Notes under the pieces: generated by a model
Told to the model about the DNA's origin: nothing
Seen by the model: only the letters and a program-made list of their open reading frames with translations
The model's database searches: none
Assembly (NCBI GenBank): GCA_937960435.1
Contig: CALGPN010000028.1
Coordinates: forward strand, 62,001-126,000
DNA from: an uncultured Desulfosoma sp.
Lineage (GTDB): Bacteria; Desulfobacterota; Syntrophobacteria; Syntrophobacterales; DSM-9756
Length of the DNA: 64,000 nucleotides
Direction: 5' to 3'
Translations under genes and position numbers: made by a program
Shown here: positions 15,817-26,772 of the stretch, piece by piece
How positions within the stretch are numbered: the first letter of the stretch is position 1
Layout: each line of letters starts with the position of its first letter

Positions 15817-17271
15817 TCAAACCGGGAACTTTCCGGGCCGACGGCCCCTCAGTGCTTCGCACAACGCCGTGGGCACCCCGTCCATGCTGCCGTTACTCAT
15901 GAGGACGATCACGTCCCCGTGCCGCAACTCCTGCACAAGGGCCGGCACCACAGGCTCCGCCTCACGAAACAAGCGGGCGGGGATTCCTTGGCCTTGGATG
16001 TCCTGAACCAATTGCACCGTATCGAGTCGTTCTTCAAGAGGAATGGCGTGAAATCCGGCGGGCTCTTTGATGCCGACCCAATCGGCGTCACGGAAGACGT
16101 GCCCATATTCCCGCTGGAAGAAGCGGCGTCGGCTGGAGTTGGTCCGCGGTTCGAAAACCGCCAACAGGCGTCGGCTCGGATGAAATGTTCTGATGGCCTT
16201 GAGGGTCTCGCGCACGGCGGTGGGATGGTGCGCGAAGTCGTCCAGAACGAGAATTCCGTCATCCTGATGGATGACTTCTTGCCGTCTCTTCATGCCGCTG
16301 AAGCCGGCCAAAGGGGATCGGAGCGTTTCCATGGGCAGACCCAGGAGGCGACAGACGACCACGGCGGCGACGGCGTTTAGGGCATTGTGCCGACCCGGTA
16401 GGGGTGAAGAAAAAGAATGGGATGCGCCGTCCGGGGAGACCAGCCGGAAGTGGGTCATTCCCCCCACAACGTCGGTATCCTCCAGGCGCCACAAGCATCG
16501 GCCGCTCGTTCCGTATGGGACGACCGTTCCGGGGCACGATCGGGCGATTTCCAGGCATCGCGGGTCATCCCCGTGAATCACCAAAAAGCCGTCTTCAGGA
16601 ATCGTTCGGCTCAAAGCGCGAAAGGCGTCGGTGACGTGTTCCACGTCCCGGTAAATGTCCGCGTGATCGAATTCAATGCTTGTGACCACAGCGATCCACG
16701 GCTTGTAGCGGAGAAACTTTGGCTGCTTGTCGAAAAATGCCGTATCGTACTCATCGCCTTCCGCCACCATGTGGGGCCCTCGGCCGACGCGATAGCTTCG
16801 GCCCCATCCTTTGACAAACCCACCCACAAAAACGGTCGGGTCGAGGCCGACCGATTCCAGAAGCCATCCCAGAAGCCCGGTGGTTGTGGTTTTCCCGTGG
16901 GTGCCGCACACGACAAGGCTTTTGCGGCTGTGCAGAAAAAAGCGATCCAAGGCCTGAGGCATGGAGAGCAACGGCACGTCGAGGGCCTGGGCCTGAACCA
17001 CCTCCGGGTTGTCTCTGCGGATGACGTTTCCCACAATCACGGCTTCAGGGCGCGTCTCCTCGAGGTTCCGGGGATTCCAGCCGGCCAGCACGGGAATGGC
17101 TTTTTCCTCAAGAAAAGTGCTCATGGGCGGATAGACATTCGTGTCCGAGCCCACGACCTCGTAGCCTTCGTCTTTCAGCATGCATGCGAGGGTCCCCATG
17201 GCAATGCCGCTGATGCCCATAAAATAGAGCAGGTGTAGGCGGCCGGCCTCTGCCGATGCGGTGGCCGTCAT
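15817..17271 (-). CDS. mpl: UDP-MurNAc:murein tripeptide ligase Mpl
   Basis: 484-residue Mur-ligase-family enzyme that joins recycled L-Ala-gamma-D-Glu-meso-DAP to UDP-MurNAc. It has the N-terminal FMGISGIAMGTLACMLK, the ATP loop GTHGKTTTTGLL, the Mpl-typical EGDEYDTAFFDK, and the C-terminal DDFAHHPTAV and FEPRTNSSRR. EGDEYDTAF and FEPRTNSSRR separate Mpl from MurC. Its ATG overlaps the stop of the preceding serine hydrolase (ATGA). With ldcA upstream and namZ elsewhere in the window, this points to active murein recycling. Confidence 0.9.
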   Translation of the reverse strand: MTATASAEAGRLHLLYFMGISGIAMGTLACMLKDEGYEVVGSDTNVYPPMSTFLEEKAIPVLAGWNPRNLEETRPEAVIVGNVIRRDNPEVVQAQALDVPLLSMPQALDRFFLHSRKSLVVCGTHGKTTTTGLLGWLLESVGLDPTVFVGGFVKGWGRSYRVGRGPHMVAEGDEYDTAFFDKQPKFLRYKPWIAVVTSIEFDHADIYRDVEHVTDAFRALSRTIPEDGFLVIHGDDPRCLEIARSCPGTVVPYGTSGRCLWRLEDTDVVGGMTHFRLVSPDGASHSFSSPLPGRHNALNAVAAVVVCRLLGLPMETLRSPLAGFSGMKRRQEVIHQDDGILVLDDFAHHPTAVRETLKAIRTFHPSRRLLAVFEPRTNSSRRRFFQREYGHVFRDADWVGIKEPAGFHAIPLEERLDTVQLVQDIQGQGIPARLFREAEPVVPALVQELRHGDVIVLMSNGSMDGVPTALCEALRGRRPGKFPV

Positions 17272-18464
17272 CGAAAACCTCCCTTGTGGGAACCTGAAAA
17301 TGGGTATGGTGAGGAGAGCACCACTTCCATGACCTTATCGTGCACCAACGGTCGAAACTCGCGGATGCGATCGTCGTCGCGGCGCGGATGGACGCGGTTG
17401 GTCAAAAGGATGATCGCGATTTCCCGATCGAGATCCATCCAGAAGGACGTGCCGGTGAATCCTAGATGGCCGACGGTGTTTGGAGAAAAAAAGCGCCCTG
17501 CGCTGGATCCCTGGGTGCTGGGGCGGTCGAAGCCTAGGCTCCATCGGTCGGCAAGCGACCTTCTTTGGGATTCTTCGCCTTCCATGAAAACTCGGGCTGT
17601 TTCCGGTGTCACGGCCGCAAGGCGCTCGCAGTGTCCGCCTCGATAAAGCTCAAGAAGGCATCGCGCCCACCGCCACAGCTCTTCGATGCAGCCGAAAAGG
17701 CCTGCATGGCCGGCGACGCCTTGGAGAGAAAAGGCGTTCTCATCGTGCACTTCCCCCTGCAGCAGGCGTTGCCGCCAGGGGCATTGTTCCGTGGCAACGC
17801 ATTCCCTTTGAGTTTCGAGGGCCCAAGGAGCACCCCAGATCGGGCTTTCCGTTTCGGCCGATGCTACGAGCCTCCGGTATGCGAGACGCCACGGTTTCTC
17901 GGGATGCGGGAACTGCTCGGCAAACAGCCGGTCCAAGGGCATGCCGGAGATCTCTTCCAGGATCCACCCCAAAAGGATGTAGCCCAGGTCGCTGTAGAGT
18001 CTCACGGCGCCCGGCTGATGCACTAAGGGTTCCCGGAGGATCCATCCCATAAGGATCTCTTTTCGGCGCTCTGGGGCCACCCGAATCAGTTGTCGAAAAT
18101 ACGGGCGGTAGTCGGGCAGTCCCGATCGGTGGGCAAGAAGGTGGGCCACCGTGACCGTGCGTTTGTCGTCAGGCACCAGGTGTTGTGGGAAAAACCGGCT
18201 CAAGGGGTCGTGGAGATGGATGCGACCTTGGGACACGAAAATCATGAAAAGAGTGGCAGTGGCGATGGGTTTGGTGAGGGAGGCCAGATCGAAAAGAGAC
18301 CGGGGGCTGACAGGCTCCGCCTCGGGCCGAAAGGATGTGACGCCCCAAGAGCCCGAGAAGACTTGGAGACGGCCTACCCCGACCAGCAGGCAGGCTCCGG
18401 AGAATAGCCCATCGGAGATGGCCGATTGAAACAGGGGGGAGACGACGCGTTCCAGGGTTTTCAT
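17268..18464 (-). CDS. Serine hydrolase (beta-lactamase class C / penicillin-binding fold)
   Basis: 398-residue protein of the beta-lactamase/transpeptidase-like family (PF00144). The nucleophile motif SxxK is SLTK at residues 62-65, the second motif is YSD in RLYSDLGYILLG (instead of YxN), and the third is HLGFTGT near the C-terminus. No signal peptide is evident from ATG 18464, unusual for a wall-active enzyme. Its position between ldcA and mpl, with four-base overlaps on both sides, suggests a role on cytoplasmic murein peptides, perhaps an amidase, esterase or D,D-peptidase. It could instead be an esterase of unrelated substrate. Confidence 0.8.
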   Translation of the reverse strand: MKTLERVVSPLFQSAISDGLFSGACLLVGVGRLQVFSGSWGVTSFRPEAEPVSPRSLFDLASLTKPIATATLFMIFVSQGRIHLHDPLSRFFPQHLVPDDKRTVTVAHLLAHRSGLPDYRPYFRQLIRVAPERRKEILMGWILREPLVHQPGAVRLYSDLGYILLGWILEEISGMPLDRLFAEQFPHPEKPWRLAYRRLVASAETESPIWGAPWALETQRECVATEQCPWRQRLLQGEVHDENAFSLQGVAGHAGLFGCIEELWRWARCLLELYRGGHCERLAAVTPETARVFMEGEESQRRSLADRWSLGFDRPSTQGSSAGRFFSPNTVGHLGFTGTSFWMDLDREIAIILLTNRVHPRRDDDRIREFRPLVHDKVMEVVLSSPYPFSGSHKGGFR

Positions 18465-19405
18465 GGCTCGCTGAAAACAGCTTCCTCCGCGCGGAGGCTT
18501 CGCGCCGCCGTATCCAGTCGATACGTGACGCCGAGAGGCAGCACGTGGTTCCAACGATCATGTCCGAAAGGTAGGTCCATGACCATAGGGATGCCAAAGG
18601 GAAGGACGTGTTCCCTGAAGAGGGCGCGGATGGCGTCGGGATCGCCGCAGCCGACGAAAGAGCCACACACCACCCCTTTGACCGCCTCGAAAACCCCGGC
18701 CAGGGCGAGATGCATGAGCATGCGGTCGATACGATACAACGCCTCGTTCTTGTCTTCCAGAAAAAGGAGTTTCCCTTGGAAGTCCGGGGCGAAAGGCGTT
18801 CCCAGAAGGTGGGTCAGGCAGGTGAGGTTTCCGCCTACCAGTCGCCCCGAAACCCGCCCCTCGTGAAGAATCTGTTTTTTTTCGAGCGGCCAGGAAAAAG
18901 CCTTTCGGCCCTCCAGAAAAGCCAAAGTTTCCCGACAGTCGCCGGGATGGTCGAACCATTCCACGGCGTTCGGCCCATGAAAGGTGACCCACCCGGCCGA
19001 AGCGCCCAACGCCGCATGCAGGAACGTCACATCGCTGTATCCGAGGAAAATCTTGCACGGGCCTTTCATATCGGCGAAGGGAAGGCGGGGAAGAAGACGA
19101 CTGGAGCCGTAGCCACCTCGGAGGCAAAAAACGGCATGGATATGCGGATCCTCGAGAGCTTCCCATAGGTCTTCCGCTCGAAGGAAGTCCTCCCCTGCCA
19201 GATATCGGAACTGGCGAAAGACGTGTCGCCCGACGCGGACCTGATAACCGAGCTCGTTCAGGCACGCGCTCACCCGAGGCACCGCTGCCTCGGGAAAAGT
19301 GCCCGCCGGGGCGACCAAGGCAATGGTCATGCCCGGGTGCAGGCGCTGCGCCGTACGGAGAGGCGCGGTTGAATCGCGACGGAAGCGCAGCGCACGCATG
19401 GTCAA
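18461..19405 (-). CDS. ldcA: L,D-carboxypeptidase (S66 family)
   Basis: 314-residue LdcA-type peptidase that removes the terminal D-Ala of murein tetrapeptides in the cytoplasm so they can be reused. The S66 blocks are clear: [37 protein letters not shown] with the nucleophile Ser, [15 protein letters not shown] with the catalytic Glu, and [11 protein letters not shown] with the catalytic His. The TTG at 19405 overlaps the coaX stop (TTGA) and has GAGAGGA seven bases upstream; ATG 19399 is an alternative. Its stop overlaps the next start. Confidence 0.9.
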   Translation of the reverse strand: MTMRALRFRRDSTAPLRTAQRLHPGMTIALVAPAGTFPEAAVPRVSACLNELGYQVRVGRHVFRQFRYLAGEDFLRAEDLWEALEDPHIHAVFCLRGGYGSSRLLPRLPFADMKGPCKIFLGYSDVTFLHAALGASAGWVTFHGPNAVEWFDHPGDCRETLAFLEGRKAFSWPLEKKQILHEGRVSGRLVGGNLTCLTHLLGTPFAPDFQGKLLFLEDKNEALYRIDRMLMHLALAGVFEAVKGVVCGSFVGCGDPDAIRALFREHVLPFGIPMVMDLPFGHDRWNHVLPLGVTYRLDTAARSLRAEEAVFSEP

Positions 19406-20172
19406 CGGTGGTTCCTCTCGAAGAGGATTTTCAATCCTTTCAGGGTCAAGAAATCGTCAACCATTTCTATGGCGGGGCATTCGCTGGCGATGAGCGGCGC
19501 CAACCCTCCTGTGGCGACCACCTTCAAGGGTTTTTGGATTTCGCGCTTCATGCGAGCGATGATGCCTTCCACGAGTCCCGCATAGCCGTAGACAATGCCC
19601 GCGTTCATGGAGGCGATGGTGTTTTTGGCCAGAATGGATTTGGGTTTGGCGAAGATTTCCACGCGGGGCAGTTTGGAGGCCTTTTGAAACAACGCTTCGC
19701 AAGAGATCAGGATTCCGGGGCAGATGACCCCGCCCATGTATTCCCCTCGTTCGGAGACGTAATCGAAGGTCGTGGCGGTGCCGAAATCCACGACGATGAC
19801 GGCCGTCTGAAAGGCCTCATAAGCGGCAACGGCGTTGACAATCCGGTCGGCCCCCACTTCCTTGGGGTTGTCATAGAGAATGGGCATGCCGGTTCGAATG
19901 CCCGGGCCCACCACAAGGGGTTCGGTGTTGAAATACTTGCGGCAAAAACCTTCGATATGATTCAGCACCGGAGGCACGACGCTGGAGACGATCACGTCGG
20001 TGACGACACGGAGGGGTAAGTTTCTGGTTTCCAGAAGATTTTTCAGCAAAATCCCGTATTCGTCCACGGTCATGTGCACTTCGGTGCGAATGCGCCAATC
20101 GTGCACCAAATCGTCGCCGTCGTAGAGGCCGAGCACCGTGTTGGTGTTCCCCACATCCATGACCAGAAGCAT
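19402..20172 (-). CDS. coaX: Type III pantothenate kinase
   Basis: 256-residue CoaX, which phosphorylates pantothenate in the first step of CoA synthesis. It has the ASKHA-type phosphate 1 motif [17 protein letters not shown], the conserved [13 protein letters not shown], the phosphate 2 motif [13 protein letters not shown], and GGVICPGI. Length is that of the family. ATG 20172 has GGAGAAG about eight bases upstream; an upstream ATG in the same frame lies opposite nothing but inside the gap and is not needed. It sits between glmM and ldcA. Confidence 0.93.
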   Translation of the reverse strand: MLLVMDVGNTNTVLGLYDGDDLVHDWRIRTEVHMTVDEYGILLKNLLETRNLPLRVVTDVIVSSVVPPVLNHIEGFCRKYFNTEPLVVGPGIRTGMPILYDNPKEVGADRIVNAVAAYEAFQTAVIVVDFGTATTFDYVSERGEYMGGVICPGILISCEALFQKASKLPRVEIFAKPKSILAKNTIASMNAGIVYGYAGLVEGIIARMKREIQKPLKVVATGGLAPLIASECPAIEMVDDFLTLKGLKILFERNHR

Positions 20173-20206
20173 CGGGGTGTCTTCTCCTGCGGGGCCGGGT
20201 GAGATT

Positions 20207-21565
20207 CTACGAGTGATTGAAGTGTTTGTGAATGAGTTCTGCCAGGTCATCCGCCAATTCGTGAATGAGCTTCTCGTCTTTGCCTTCGATCATGACGCGG
20301 ATGACCGGTTCTGTGCCCGACGGGCGGATGAGGCATCGTCCGTGACGGCCCAGGAGCTTCTCAACCTGGGCCACCCGGGCCATAATCTCCGGGACCTGTG
20401 CAATATCGGCCTTTTCGGCCACCCGCACGTTTTTGAGCGTCTGGGGATACCTTTCCATGACCGTTTTGAGTTCAGAAAGCGGTTTTTGCGTTTCGAGCAT
20501 GACGGAAAGGACCTGAAGGGCCGAAAGAATCCCGTCCCCCGTGGTGCTGTGATCCATGAAAACGATGTGCCCGGACTGTTCCCCGCCGAGGTTGAGCTGG
20601 TCCTGAAGCATGCGTTCCACGACGTAACGGTCTCCTACGGCCGTTCGGATGAGAGTGATGCCCATATCGCGCAAGGCCACTTCGAGCCCCATGTTGCTCA
20701 TCACGGTCGCCGCGACCGTGCGTTTGCGAAGTTTTCCTTTTTGGTCGAGATGCTTGGCGCAGATGGCCATCACCTGATCCCCGTCAAGCACTTCCCCCTT
20801 TTCGTCGGCGAGGATGACGCGATCCGCGTCCCCGTCGAAAGCGATGCCCAGCTGAGCGTCGTGTTCCCGCACCATGCGCGCCATGTTTTCAGGATGTAAC
20901 GAGCCGCACTGATCGTTGATGTTTTTCCCGTTGGGACGATCGCCGATGAGGATGACTTGGGCCCCCAGTTCTTCAAAGACCGAGGGAGCCACCCTGTAAG
21001 CGGCTCCGTGGGCGCAGTCGAGGACGATGCGCATGCCTTCCAGGGTAAGATGCCGCGGGAAGGTGTTTTTGAGGTAAACGATGTATCGTCCCTGGGCGTC
21101 GTCGATCCTTTTGGCTCTGCCGATTTCCCCCACCGGAGGCCGAGGCAGCGATTCCACCTCGCCTGTGAGGACGAGTCTTTCGATTTCGGCTTCCACATCG
21201 TCGGGCAGTTTGAACCCCGTGCTGGCGAAGATTTTGATCCCGTTGTATTCATAAGGATTATGGGAGGCGGAAATGACGATTCCCGCATCGGCCCGCATGC
21301 TCGCCGTGATGAAAGCAATTCCCGGGGTGGGCAGGGGCCCCAGGAGGAGAACGTCCACCCCCATGGCGCAAATGCCCGCCGTCATGGCGTTTTCAATCAT
21401 GTAGCCGGAAAGACGCGTATCCTTGCCGATGACGATCTTGGGCCTTCGGTGCCGGCTCTTGAAGAGGTGAGCCGCTCCCAGCCCCACCTTCATGGCGATA
21501 TCCGTGGTCATGGGGAACTGATTGGCGATGCCGCGAATGCCGTCCGTGCCGAAAAGCTTTTCCAT
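20207..21565 (-). CDS. glmM: Phosphoglucosamine mutase
   Basis: 452-residue GlmM converting glucosamine-6-phosphate to glucosamine-1-phosphate for UDP-GlcNAc. It begins [12 protein letters not shown] and has the phosphoserine loop [12 protein letters not shown], the Mg-binding AFDGDADRV, the sugar-binding GEQSGH and the phosphate-binding [12 protein letters not shown]. All catalytic motifs are intact and the length is normal. ATG 21565 has GGAG eight bases upstream. It follows folP by 19 bases, a common ftsH-folP-glmM order in proteobacteria. Confidence 0.95.
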   Translation of the reverse strand: MEKLFGTDGIRGIANQFPMTTDIAMKVGLGAAHLFKSRHRRPKIVIGKDTRLSGYMIENAMTAGICAMGVDVLLLGPLPTPGIAFITASMRADAGIVISASHNPYEYNGIKIFASTGFKLPDDVEAEIERLVLTGEVESLPRPPVGEIGRAKRIDDAQGRYIVYLKNTFPRHLTLEGMRIVLDCAHGAAYRVAPSVFEELGAQVILIGDRPNGKNINDQCGSLHPENMARMVREHDAQLGIAFDGDADRVILADEKGEVLDGDQVMAICAKHLDQKGKLRKRTVAATVMSNMGLEVALRDMGITLIRTAVGDRYVVERMLQDQLNLGGEQSGHIVFMDHSTTGDGILSALQVLSVMLETQKPLSELKTVMERYPQTLKNVRVAEKADIAQVPEIMARVAQVEKLLGRHGRCLIRPSGTEPVIRVMIEGKDEKLIHELADDLAELIHKHFNHS

Positions 21566-21584
21566 GGTGTGCTCCGAGGGGATT

Positions 21585-22466
21585 TTAATTTGAGGAGTCT
21601 TCAGGCCAGAAACCGTTTCTGAGGGCATCGGCCATGAGGGCCGCCTGTCGGTGCACGTGGACATCGTGCACCCTGAGAATATGTGCCCCCGCCGCGACAC
21701 CGAAGGCGTTCACAACCGCGGTGCCGATTTCGCGATTGTCCGGGGAGGCGTCCAAGATGGTGCCGATGAAGCGTTTTCGGGACGCGCCGAGCACAATGGG
21801 CCGTTCCAGCACGGCGAGAGCATCCAGGTCCCGGATGAGGCGCACGTTGTGGGTGACCGTTTTACCGAAGCCGATTCCAGGATCCACGAGGATTTGGTGC
21901 CGATCGACGCCCGCCGCGACGGCCGCCTCGATGCGCTCCTCCAAAAAGCGGATGATCTCGGAAAAGAGCGCCGTATAGCGAGGGGACTCCTGCATGGTTT
22001 TGGGAGTGCCCAGCATGTGCATGAGAATCACCGGAACCCCCGCTTGGGCAGCGACGGCGCCCATTTCCGGATCGAAACGCAGCGCGCTCACATCGTTAAG
22101 GATATCGGCACCGGCCTGCAGAGCTCGATAGGCCACTTCGGCTTTCGTCGTATCGATGGAAATGGGGATATCGGTGCGGGACCGAATTTCTTCAATGACG
22201 GGAAGGACGCGGCGAAGCTCCTCTTCCAAAGGGACGGGATCGGAAAAGGGTCGCGTGGATTCTCCCCCGATATCCAGAATATCGGCACCGGCTTGAGCCA
22301 AAGCCATGGCGTGGGTGACGGCGGCCTCCCGCGTTGCCCATTTGCCGCCGTCGGAGAAAGAATCGGGCGTCACGTTGACGATCCCCATGAGCAAAGTCCG
22401 GTGCCCGAGGCTCCACTCCTGGGATCGCAACTTGAGGCGGAAAAGGGGTCGAGGCCTGACGTTCAT
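21585..22466 (-). CDS. folP: Dihydropteroate synthase
   Basis: 293-residue DHPS joining p-aminobenzoate to dihydropterin pyrophosphate in folate synthesis. Conserved blocks: [61 protein letters not shown] and [14 protein letters not shown]-barrel enzyme of ordinary length with about 15 extra N-terminal residues. Its ATG overlaps the ftsH stop (ATGA). Confidence 0.95.
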   Translation of the reverse strand: MNVRPRPLFRLKLRSQEWSLGHRTLLMGIVNVTPDSFSDGGKWATREAAVTHAMALAQAGADILDIGGESTRPFSDPVPLEEELRRVLPVIEEIRSRTDIPISIDTTKAEVAYRALQAGADILNDVSALRFDPEMGAVAAQAGVPVILMHMLGTPKTMQESPRYTALFSEIIRFLEERIEAAVAAGVDRHQILVDPGIGFGKTVTHNVRLIRDLDALAVLERPIVLGASRKRFIGTILDASPDNREIGTAVVNAFGVAAGAHILRVHDVHVHRQAALMADALRNGFWPEDSSN

Positions 22467-24469
22467 TTGGTGCCCGCTCCTGAAGCGTTCACGTCGGGTT
22501 CTTGGGGAGCCTGTTCCTCCAGCCCGTTTTCCGAAGCTGCTGAGGAACTTTCTCGTTCCCGGGATGGCGCCCCCGACCCATGGCTTGCCTCTGCGGCACT
22601 GGACGACCCATCACCGTCGGGGCGTGCGCGACTCGCAGGGGGCCGTTCCTCCACGGCGCGGACTCGGGCCAGGTCTGGCCGAAGGTTGGCGATGAGGCGT
22701 TCGATATCTTGATTTTCCAAGGTTTCCTTTTCCAACAAGGCCCCGGCCACGGCCTCCAAGATCTCCCGATGATTTTCCAAGATCTCCTTGGCCTTTCGGT
22801 AGTTTTCTTCCACGATGCGGCGCACTTCCTCATCGATTTGGATGGCCGTCTGTTCACTGTAATCCCGGTGGTGCTGAACGATTTCCCGTCCCAGGAACAC
22901 TTGGTCGTCCATCTTCCCGAAACTGAGCGGTCCCATGCGTTCGCTCATGCCCCACTCGCATACCATGCGCCGAGCCAGCTGGGTCGCCCTTTCGATGTCG
23001 TTGGAAGCCCCCGTGGTCTGATGGCCGAAGACGATCTCTTCCGCGGCCCGCCCGCCCATGAGGATGGCGATATTGTTGAGCAGATACTCTTTGGGGTATG
23101 TGTGCCTTTCATCCTGGGGCAGTTGTTGGGTGAGGCCGAGGGCGCGCCCTCTGGGGATGATGGTCACATTGTGCACAGGGTCCGTGCCGGGCAAAAGCCG
23201 CGCCACCAAGGCATGCCCCGCTTCGTGATAGGCGGTGGTCCTTTTTTCCTCTTCACTGAGGATCATGCTTTTGCGTTCCAAGCCCATCATGACTTTGTCT
23301 TTGGCTTCCTCAAAGTCGGCCATCTCGATCTTGTCCTTGTTGTGCCGAGCGGCCAGCAGAGCGGCTTCGTTCACCAAATTTTCCAAGTCGGCTCCGGAAA
23401 AGCCCGGCGTGCCTTTGGCAAGTGTTTTCACGTCCACGTCGTCGGCCAGAGGTTTGCCCCTGAGGTGCACGGACAGGATGCCTTCTCGGCCCCGGATGTC
23501 GGGCACCGGCACCACCACCTGGCGGTCGAAACGACCGGGCCTCAGGAGCGCCGGATCCAGGACGTCGGGCCGGTTGGTGGCGGAGATCAAAATGACGCCT
23601 TCGTTGGATTCAAAACCGTCCATTTCCACAAGCAGCTGGTTGAGCGTTTGTTCCCGCTCGTCGTGACCGCCGCCGAGCCCGGCGCCGCGATGCCGCCCCA
23701 CCGCGTCGATTTCGTCAATGAAGATGATGCAGGGCGCAAATTTCTTCCCCTGCATGAAAAGGTCCCGCACGCGGGAAGCGCCGACCCCGACGAACATTTC
23801 CACAAAATCCGACCCGCTGATGCTGAAAAAAGGCACTCCGGCCTCCCCGGCGATGGCGCGGGCCAGCAACGTTTTCCCCGTGCCTGGGGCGCCGACCAAA
23901 AGGACCCCCTTGGGGATACGTCCCCCAAGGCGCGTGAATTTTTTGGGATCTTTAAGAAACTCCACGATTTCCTGGAGTTCTTCCTTGGCTTCGTCGACCC
24001 CGGCCACATCTTTAAAGGTCACCTTTCGGGCGTCTTCGCTCAAGAGCCGGGCACGACTCTTGCCGAAACTCATGGCCTTGCCCCCGCCCATCTGCATCTG
24101 GCGCATGAAAAAAATCCACACGCCGATCAGAAGCAGCATGGGAAACCAACTGATGAGGATCGTCATGTACCACGGGGATTCTTCTTTGGGCTTGGCCTGA
24201 ATTTCAATCCCCCGTTCTCGAAGGATCCGGATGAGATCAGGGTCTTGAGGCACATAGGTGCGAAACGGACTGCCGTTGACGTAGACACCCAGGATGTGAT
24301 CCCCTTGGATGGTGACCTGAGCCACCTCCCCTTTGCGCACGGCATCGAGAAATTGGCTGTAGGTCGTCTCCAGCCGCGACGTTTGGGGCTGGTTGAACAT
24401 GTTGAAGAGCAAAATGACCATGAGGCTGATGACCAGCCACAGGGCGAGGTTCTTGTAAAAAGGGCTCAA
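22463..24469 (-). CDS. ftsH: ATP-dependent zinc metalloprotease FtsH
   Basis: 668-residue inner-membrane AAA+ protease that degrades membrane and short-lived soluble proteins. Two membrane segments (about 7-24 and 103-121) flank a small periplasmic domain; then come Walker A GAPGTGKT (about 195), [12 protein letters not shown], the SRH with [17 protein letters not shown], and the zinc site HEAGH. The last 60 residues are a Ser/Pro/Glu-rich tail, longer than usual. The start is TTG at 24469 with AAGGAGG five bases upstream; the GTG at 24493 has no such site. It heads the folP-glmM-coaX block. Confidence 0.95.
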   Translation of the reverse strand: MSPFYKNLALWLVISLMVILLFNMFNQPQTSRLETTYSQFLDAVRKGEVAQVTIQGDHILGVYVNGSPFRTYVPQDPDLIRILRERGIEIQAKPKEESPWYMTILISWFPMLLLIGVWIFFMRQMQMGGGKAMSFGKSRARLLSEDARKVTFKDVAGVDEAKEELQEIVEFLKDPKKFTRLGGRIPKGVLLVGAPGTGKTLLARAIAGEAGVPFFSISGSDFVEMFVGVGASRVRDLFMQGKKFAPCIIFIDEIDAVGRHRGAGLGGGHDEREQTLNQLLVEMDGFESNEGVILISATNRPDVLDPALLRPGRFDRQVVVPVPDIRGREGILSVHLRGKPLADDVDVKTLAKGTPGFSGADLENLVNEAALLAARHNKDKIEMADFEEAKDKVMMGLERKSMILSEEEKRTTAYHEAGHALVARLLPGTDPVHNVTIIPRGRALGLTQQLPQDERHTYPKEYLLNNIAILMGGRAAEEIVFGHQTTGASNDIERATQLARRMVCEWGMSERMGPLSFGKMDDQVFLGREIVQHHRDYSEQTAIQIDEEVRRIVEENYRKAKEILENHREILEAVAGALLEKETLENQDIERLIANLRPDLARVRAVEERPPASRARPDGDGSSSAAEASHGSGAPSRERESSSAASENGLEEQAPQEPDVNASGAGTK

Positions 24470-24598
24470 CGTTTCCTCCTTCGTGCCGACCACGGGCGCC
24501 GTGGTTCCTGTTTCTCTCGTCCAGCGGCCGGGCCGGCCGACGCACAGACTGTTTTGTTCGCAAATTTTAACACCATGCGCTGCCCCTGTGAACTCTCT

Positions 24599-25600
24599 TT
24601 ATGAATGAGGCAATCCGATCCTTTCGAGGCCTTTGCGATACCAGCTGAGGCCCCGCCGGGTGCGTAAAGCCGCATCCGCGGCGGTGCTGTCGGGCGATGC
24701 CCGCAGCGCGTGCCGCAAGAGCCGAATCTTTGTCGCCGGATCCAAAACGGGAAGGTCGCAGACGAACTCTACCCACGCATGGAAAGACTCAGCCCGCCGT
24801 GAGGGCTCCTGGGACGTACACAGGGCGTAAAGTTTGACGCATACCAGCGCCAGGTCCCTTTCCTCATCGTCGCCGAAGGCTCTGGAGCCGTAAACCCTCA
24901 TGGCTTCTTTGCCCACTTGGTTGATCAGGGCAATGGAAAACCACCGGACGAGCCATTGGAGACTTTCCCGAGACAGTTCCCTGCCGACCCAGTACAAGGG
25001 GTTTTTCCAATTCTTGATGGACCACAACAGCCGCGCCGCTCGATACAGAAACCGGTAGTTTTTCAATGTTCGCACCAGAGCCGACTCGTTGACCCTGCGG
25101 TACGTCCGATAAAGCGTTCGATAATGCCTGATGGGTCGACCGGAGAGGAGCCGGAACGGACCCCGTCGGACGATGTTTTCCAAACGAGAGGCCGTGCGCC
25201 GGGAAAGGGCGAGAAGGTCTTCCAGAGATGCCTGGTATTGCGGTTCTTCTCTTTCCGGGTGGTAGATGGAGGCGATGGTGCGCACAATGTCTCGCGCTTG
25301 CGTGAGGAAAGCGTCAAAGGACAGCGTGAGTTCTTCATCCGGCGTGGACCACACCTTCCGCCGCAAGTCCCGAAGATAGGACAGGACGGCCTGGTCCTTT
25401 TCACCGAGAGAAGACTCCTCAAGAAAGCCAAAAGGCTCTTCCGAAGCCTCTTCCAGCATGGAGTTCCACTGACGACGAAGGCGTTTGCGAATCAGGTGGA
25501 CGGAAACGAGGGATGTCACAGCCAATGCGGCAAGCGCAAGACTGAGAGGATGGGCCAAAAAAACGTCCTGGGCCAGCCGGAGCGCATCATGCCAGGTCAT
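24599..25600 (-). CDS. Conserved hypothetical membrane-anchored protein
   Basis: 333-residue protein of unknown function with one predicted membrane segment near residues 17-36 (LSLALAALAVTSLVSVHLI) and a long, Arg-rich, mostly helical cytoplasmic part. Notable patterns are RRGPFRLLSGRPIRHYRTLYRTYRR (about residues 167-191; repeated basic-aromatic pairs) and a C-terminal helical region. ATG 25600 overlaps the stop of the rdgC-like gene by ATGA, so the two are probably translated together. A link to recombination or nucleoid handling is therefore possible but unproven. It precedes ftsH by 129 bases. Confidence 0.65.
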   Translation of the reverse strand: MTWHDALRLAQDVFLAHPLSLALAALAVTSLVSVHLIRKRLRRQWNSMLEEASEEPFGFLEESSLGEKDQAVLSYLRDLRRKVWSTPDEELTLSFDAFLTQARDIVRTIASIYHPEREEPQYQASLEDLLALSRRTASRLENIVRRGPFRLLSGRPIRHYRTLYRTYRRVNESALVRTLKNYRFLYRAARLLWSIKNWKNPLYWVGRELSRESLQWLVRWFSIALINQVGKEAMRVYGSRAFGDDEERDLALVCVKLYALCTSQEPSRRAESFHAWVEFVCDLPVLDPATKIRLLRHALRASPDSTAADAALRTRRGLSWYRKGLERIGLPHS

Positions 25601-26742
25601 GGGTTCGGGGGTGAAAGCGACGTTTGTGGACCGGTCTGAATCCAGTGCTTGAGTGCAGGCAGGACGTCCGAAGACCATGAGGACGTCAAACGCAGGCTGA
25701 GAAACTCCCGGTAGGCCGTCTCCAAAATGGTCAGGACGTCATCGATGAAAAACATTTTTTCCAGAAATCGGCCGTCCGGATCCTCTTCTTCACTCTGAGA
25801 AACTTGTTTGGGGACTTTAAGGCCTTTGAGCGCCCACAGGTCGCGGTCCAAAACGACCACATATTCGTTGTCGCCAGCCGTGAGAACCCACTGGGCCTCT
25901 TCCACCATCTTGCCGTGGTGGAGCGCCGTGCGGGCTTCATCCAGGGCGCCCGCTTGGGTCGTGCAAATGACACGCTCTTTGCCGTCATCCTGCCGGCTCA
26001 AAACCACGCGTTCTCCCAGGGCAATGGACGCGGACGCATTTTCCCTGTAGGTGATGCGCCCGCCTTGGGTTTCCGTGAAGAACCACAGCCACGTGAGGAA
26101 CTCGTAACCCAGAAATCGACCTTCATGGAGGGCATGGGGGGATCTGAGGGAAATCAGACCGGAGAGGACGTCTTTGAGGCGTTGAGGCAGAGCGATGCCG
26201 TAAATCGCCCATTGGGCATGGTAGAGCGGGACGGGATGCAGTTTGAAGATGCGCTCGAAATGCTCCAGAAAGGCCTCGAGCATCTTCAAGCTTGCCGTGC
26301 CCACAAGGAGCCGACGCTGGGCGGGCGACCACACGACCTCGCAGCCCGACGGCTGCGGCAGAACGCGCTCCAAGAGGTGGTTCTGGATGGCTTCGCGCAT
26401 CTTCAGCCGTTCATGCCGGGGAGGATACTTGCCGTCATGTTCGGCCCTGTAGGCCTGAACGGCCTCGCGTTCATATTGCCTGAGCACCAAGGTGGGTATC
26501 TTCCGCTGATCCCAACGAAATTGGAAGGCCACGTATTCGGCTTTGCGGTAGCCGGAGAAGGGAAAAGACGCATCAAAAAGGTCTTCCCAGCACGCAAATC
26601 CTTTCGGCGATTCAGCGCCTTCCGTGGCATCGCGATAGGCCCCTTGCCGAAGGCTTTCATCGACAAAGGACCAGAAATCGGCGACGGAAGGATCCGGCAG
26701 ATAGAAGCGCGTCAGAGTGACCGTTCCCCCTTGCAGGCCCAC
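25597..26742 (-). CDS. RdgC-like recombination-associated protein
   Basis: 381-residue protein related to RdgC (PF04381), a ring-shaped DNA-binding protein that limits RecA-promoted recombination in E. coli. The best match is residues about 80-190: KIPTLVLRQYEREAV, then a Glu/Arg-rich helix, then LLERVLPQ and RRLLVGTASLKMLEAFLEHF, paralleling KILP...LLPRAFSR...GLIMVDCASAKKAE of RdgC. The block GRFLGYEFLTWLWF also occurs in delta-type homologues. It is longer than the E. coli protein (303). The start is GTG 26742 (MGLQGGTVTLTRF) with a weak ribosome site. Its partner gene overlaps its stop. Confidence 0.72.
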   Translation of the reverse strand: MGLQGGTVTLTRFYLPDPSVADFWSFVDESLRQGAYRDATEGAESPKGFACWEDLFDASFPFSGYRKAEYVAFQFRWDQRKIPTLVLRQYEREAVQAYRAEHDGKYPPRHERLKMREAIQNHLLERVLPQPSGCEVVWSPAQRRLLVGTASLKMLEAFLEHFERIFKLHPVPLYHAQWAIYGIALPQRLKDVLSGLISLRSPHALHEGRFLGYEFLTWLWFFTETQGGRITYRENASASIALGERVVLSRQDDGKERVICTTQAGALDEARTALHHGKMVEEAQWVLTAGDNEYVVVLDRDLWALKGLKVPKQVSQSEEEDPDGRFLEKMFFIDDVLTILETAYREFLSLRLTSSWSSDVLPALKHWIQTGPQTSLSPPNP

Positions 26743-26772
26743 GAGACAAAACCTCGGAACGCTTTTCGATTA

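Noticed and set aside
22580-24604. 674-codon open frame opposite ftsH
   Set aside because: High-GC codon bias leaves the antisense frame of ftsH open; the product is repetitive and has no domain, while ftsH is unmistakable.
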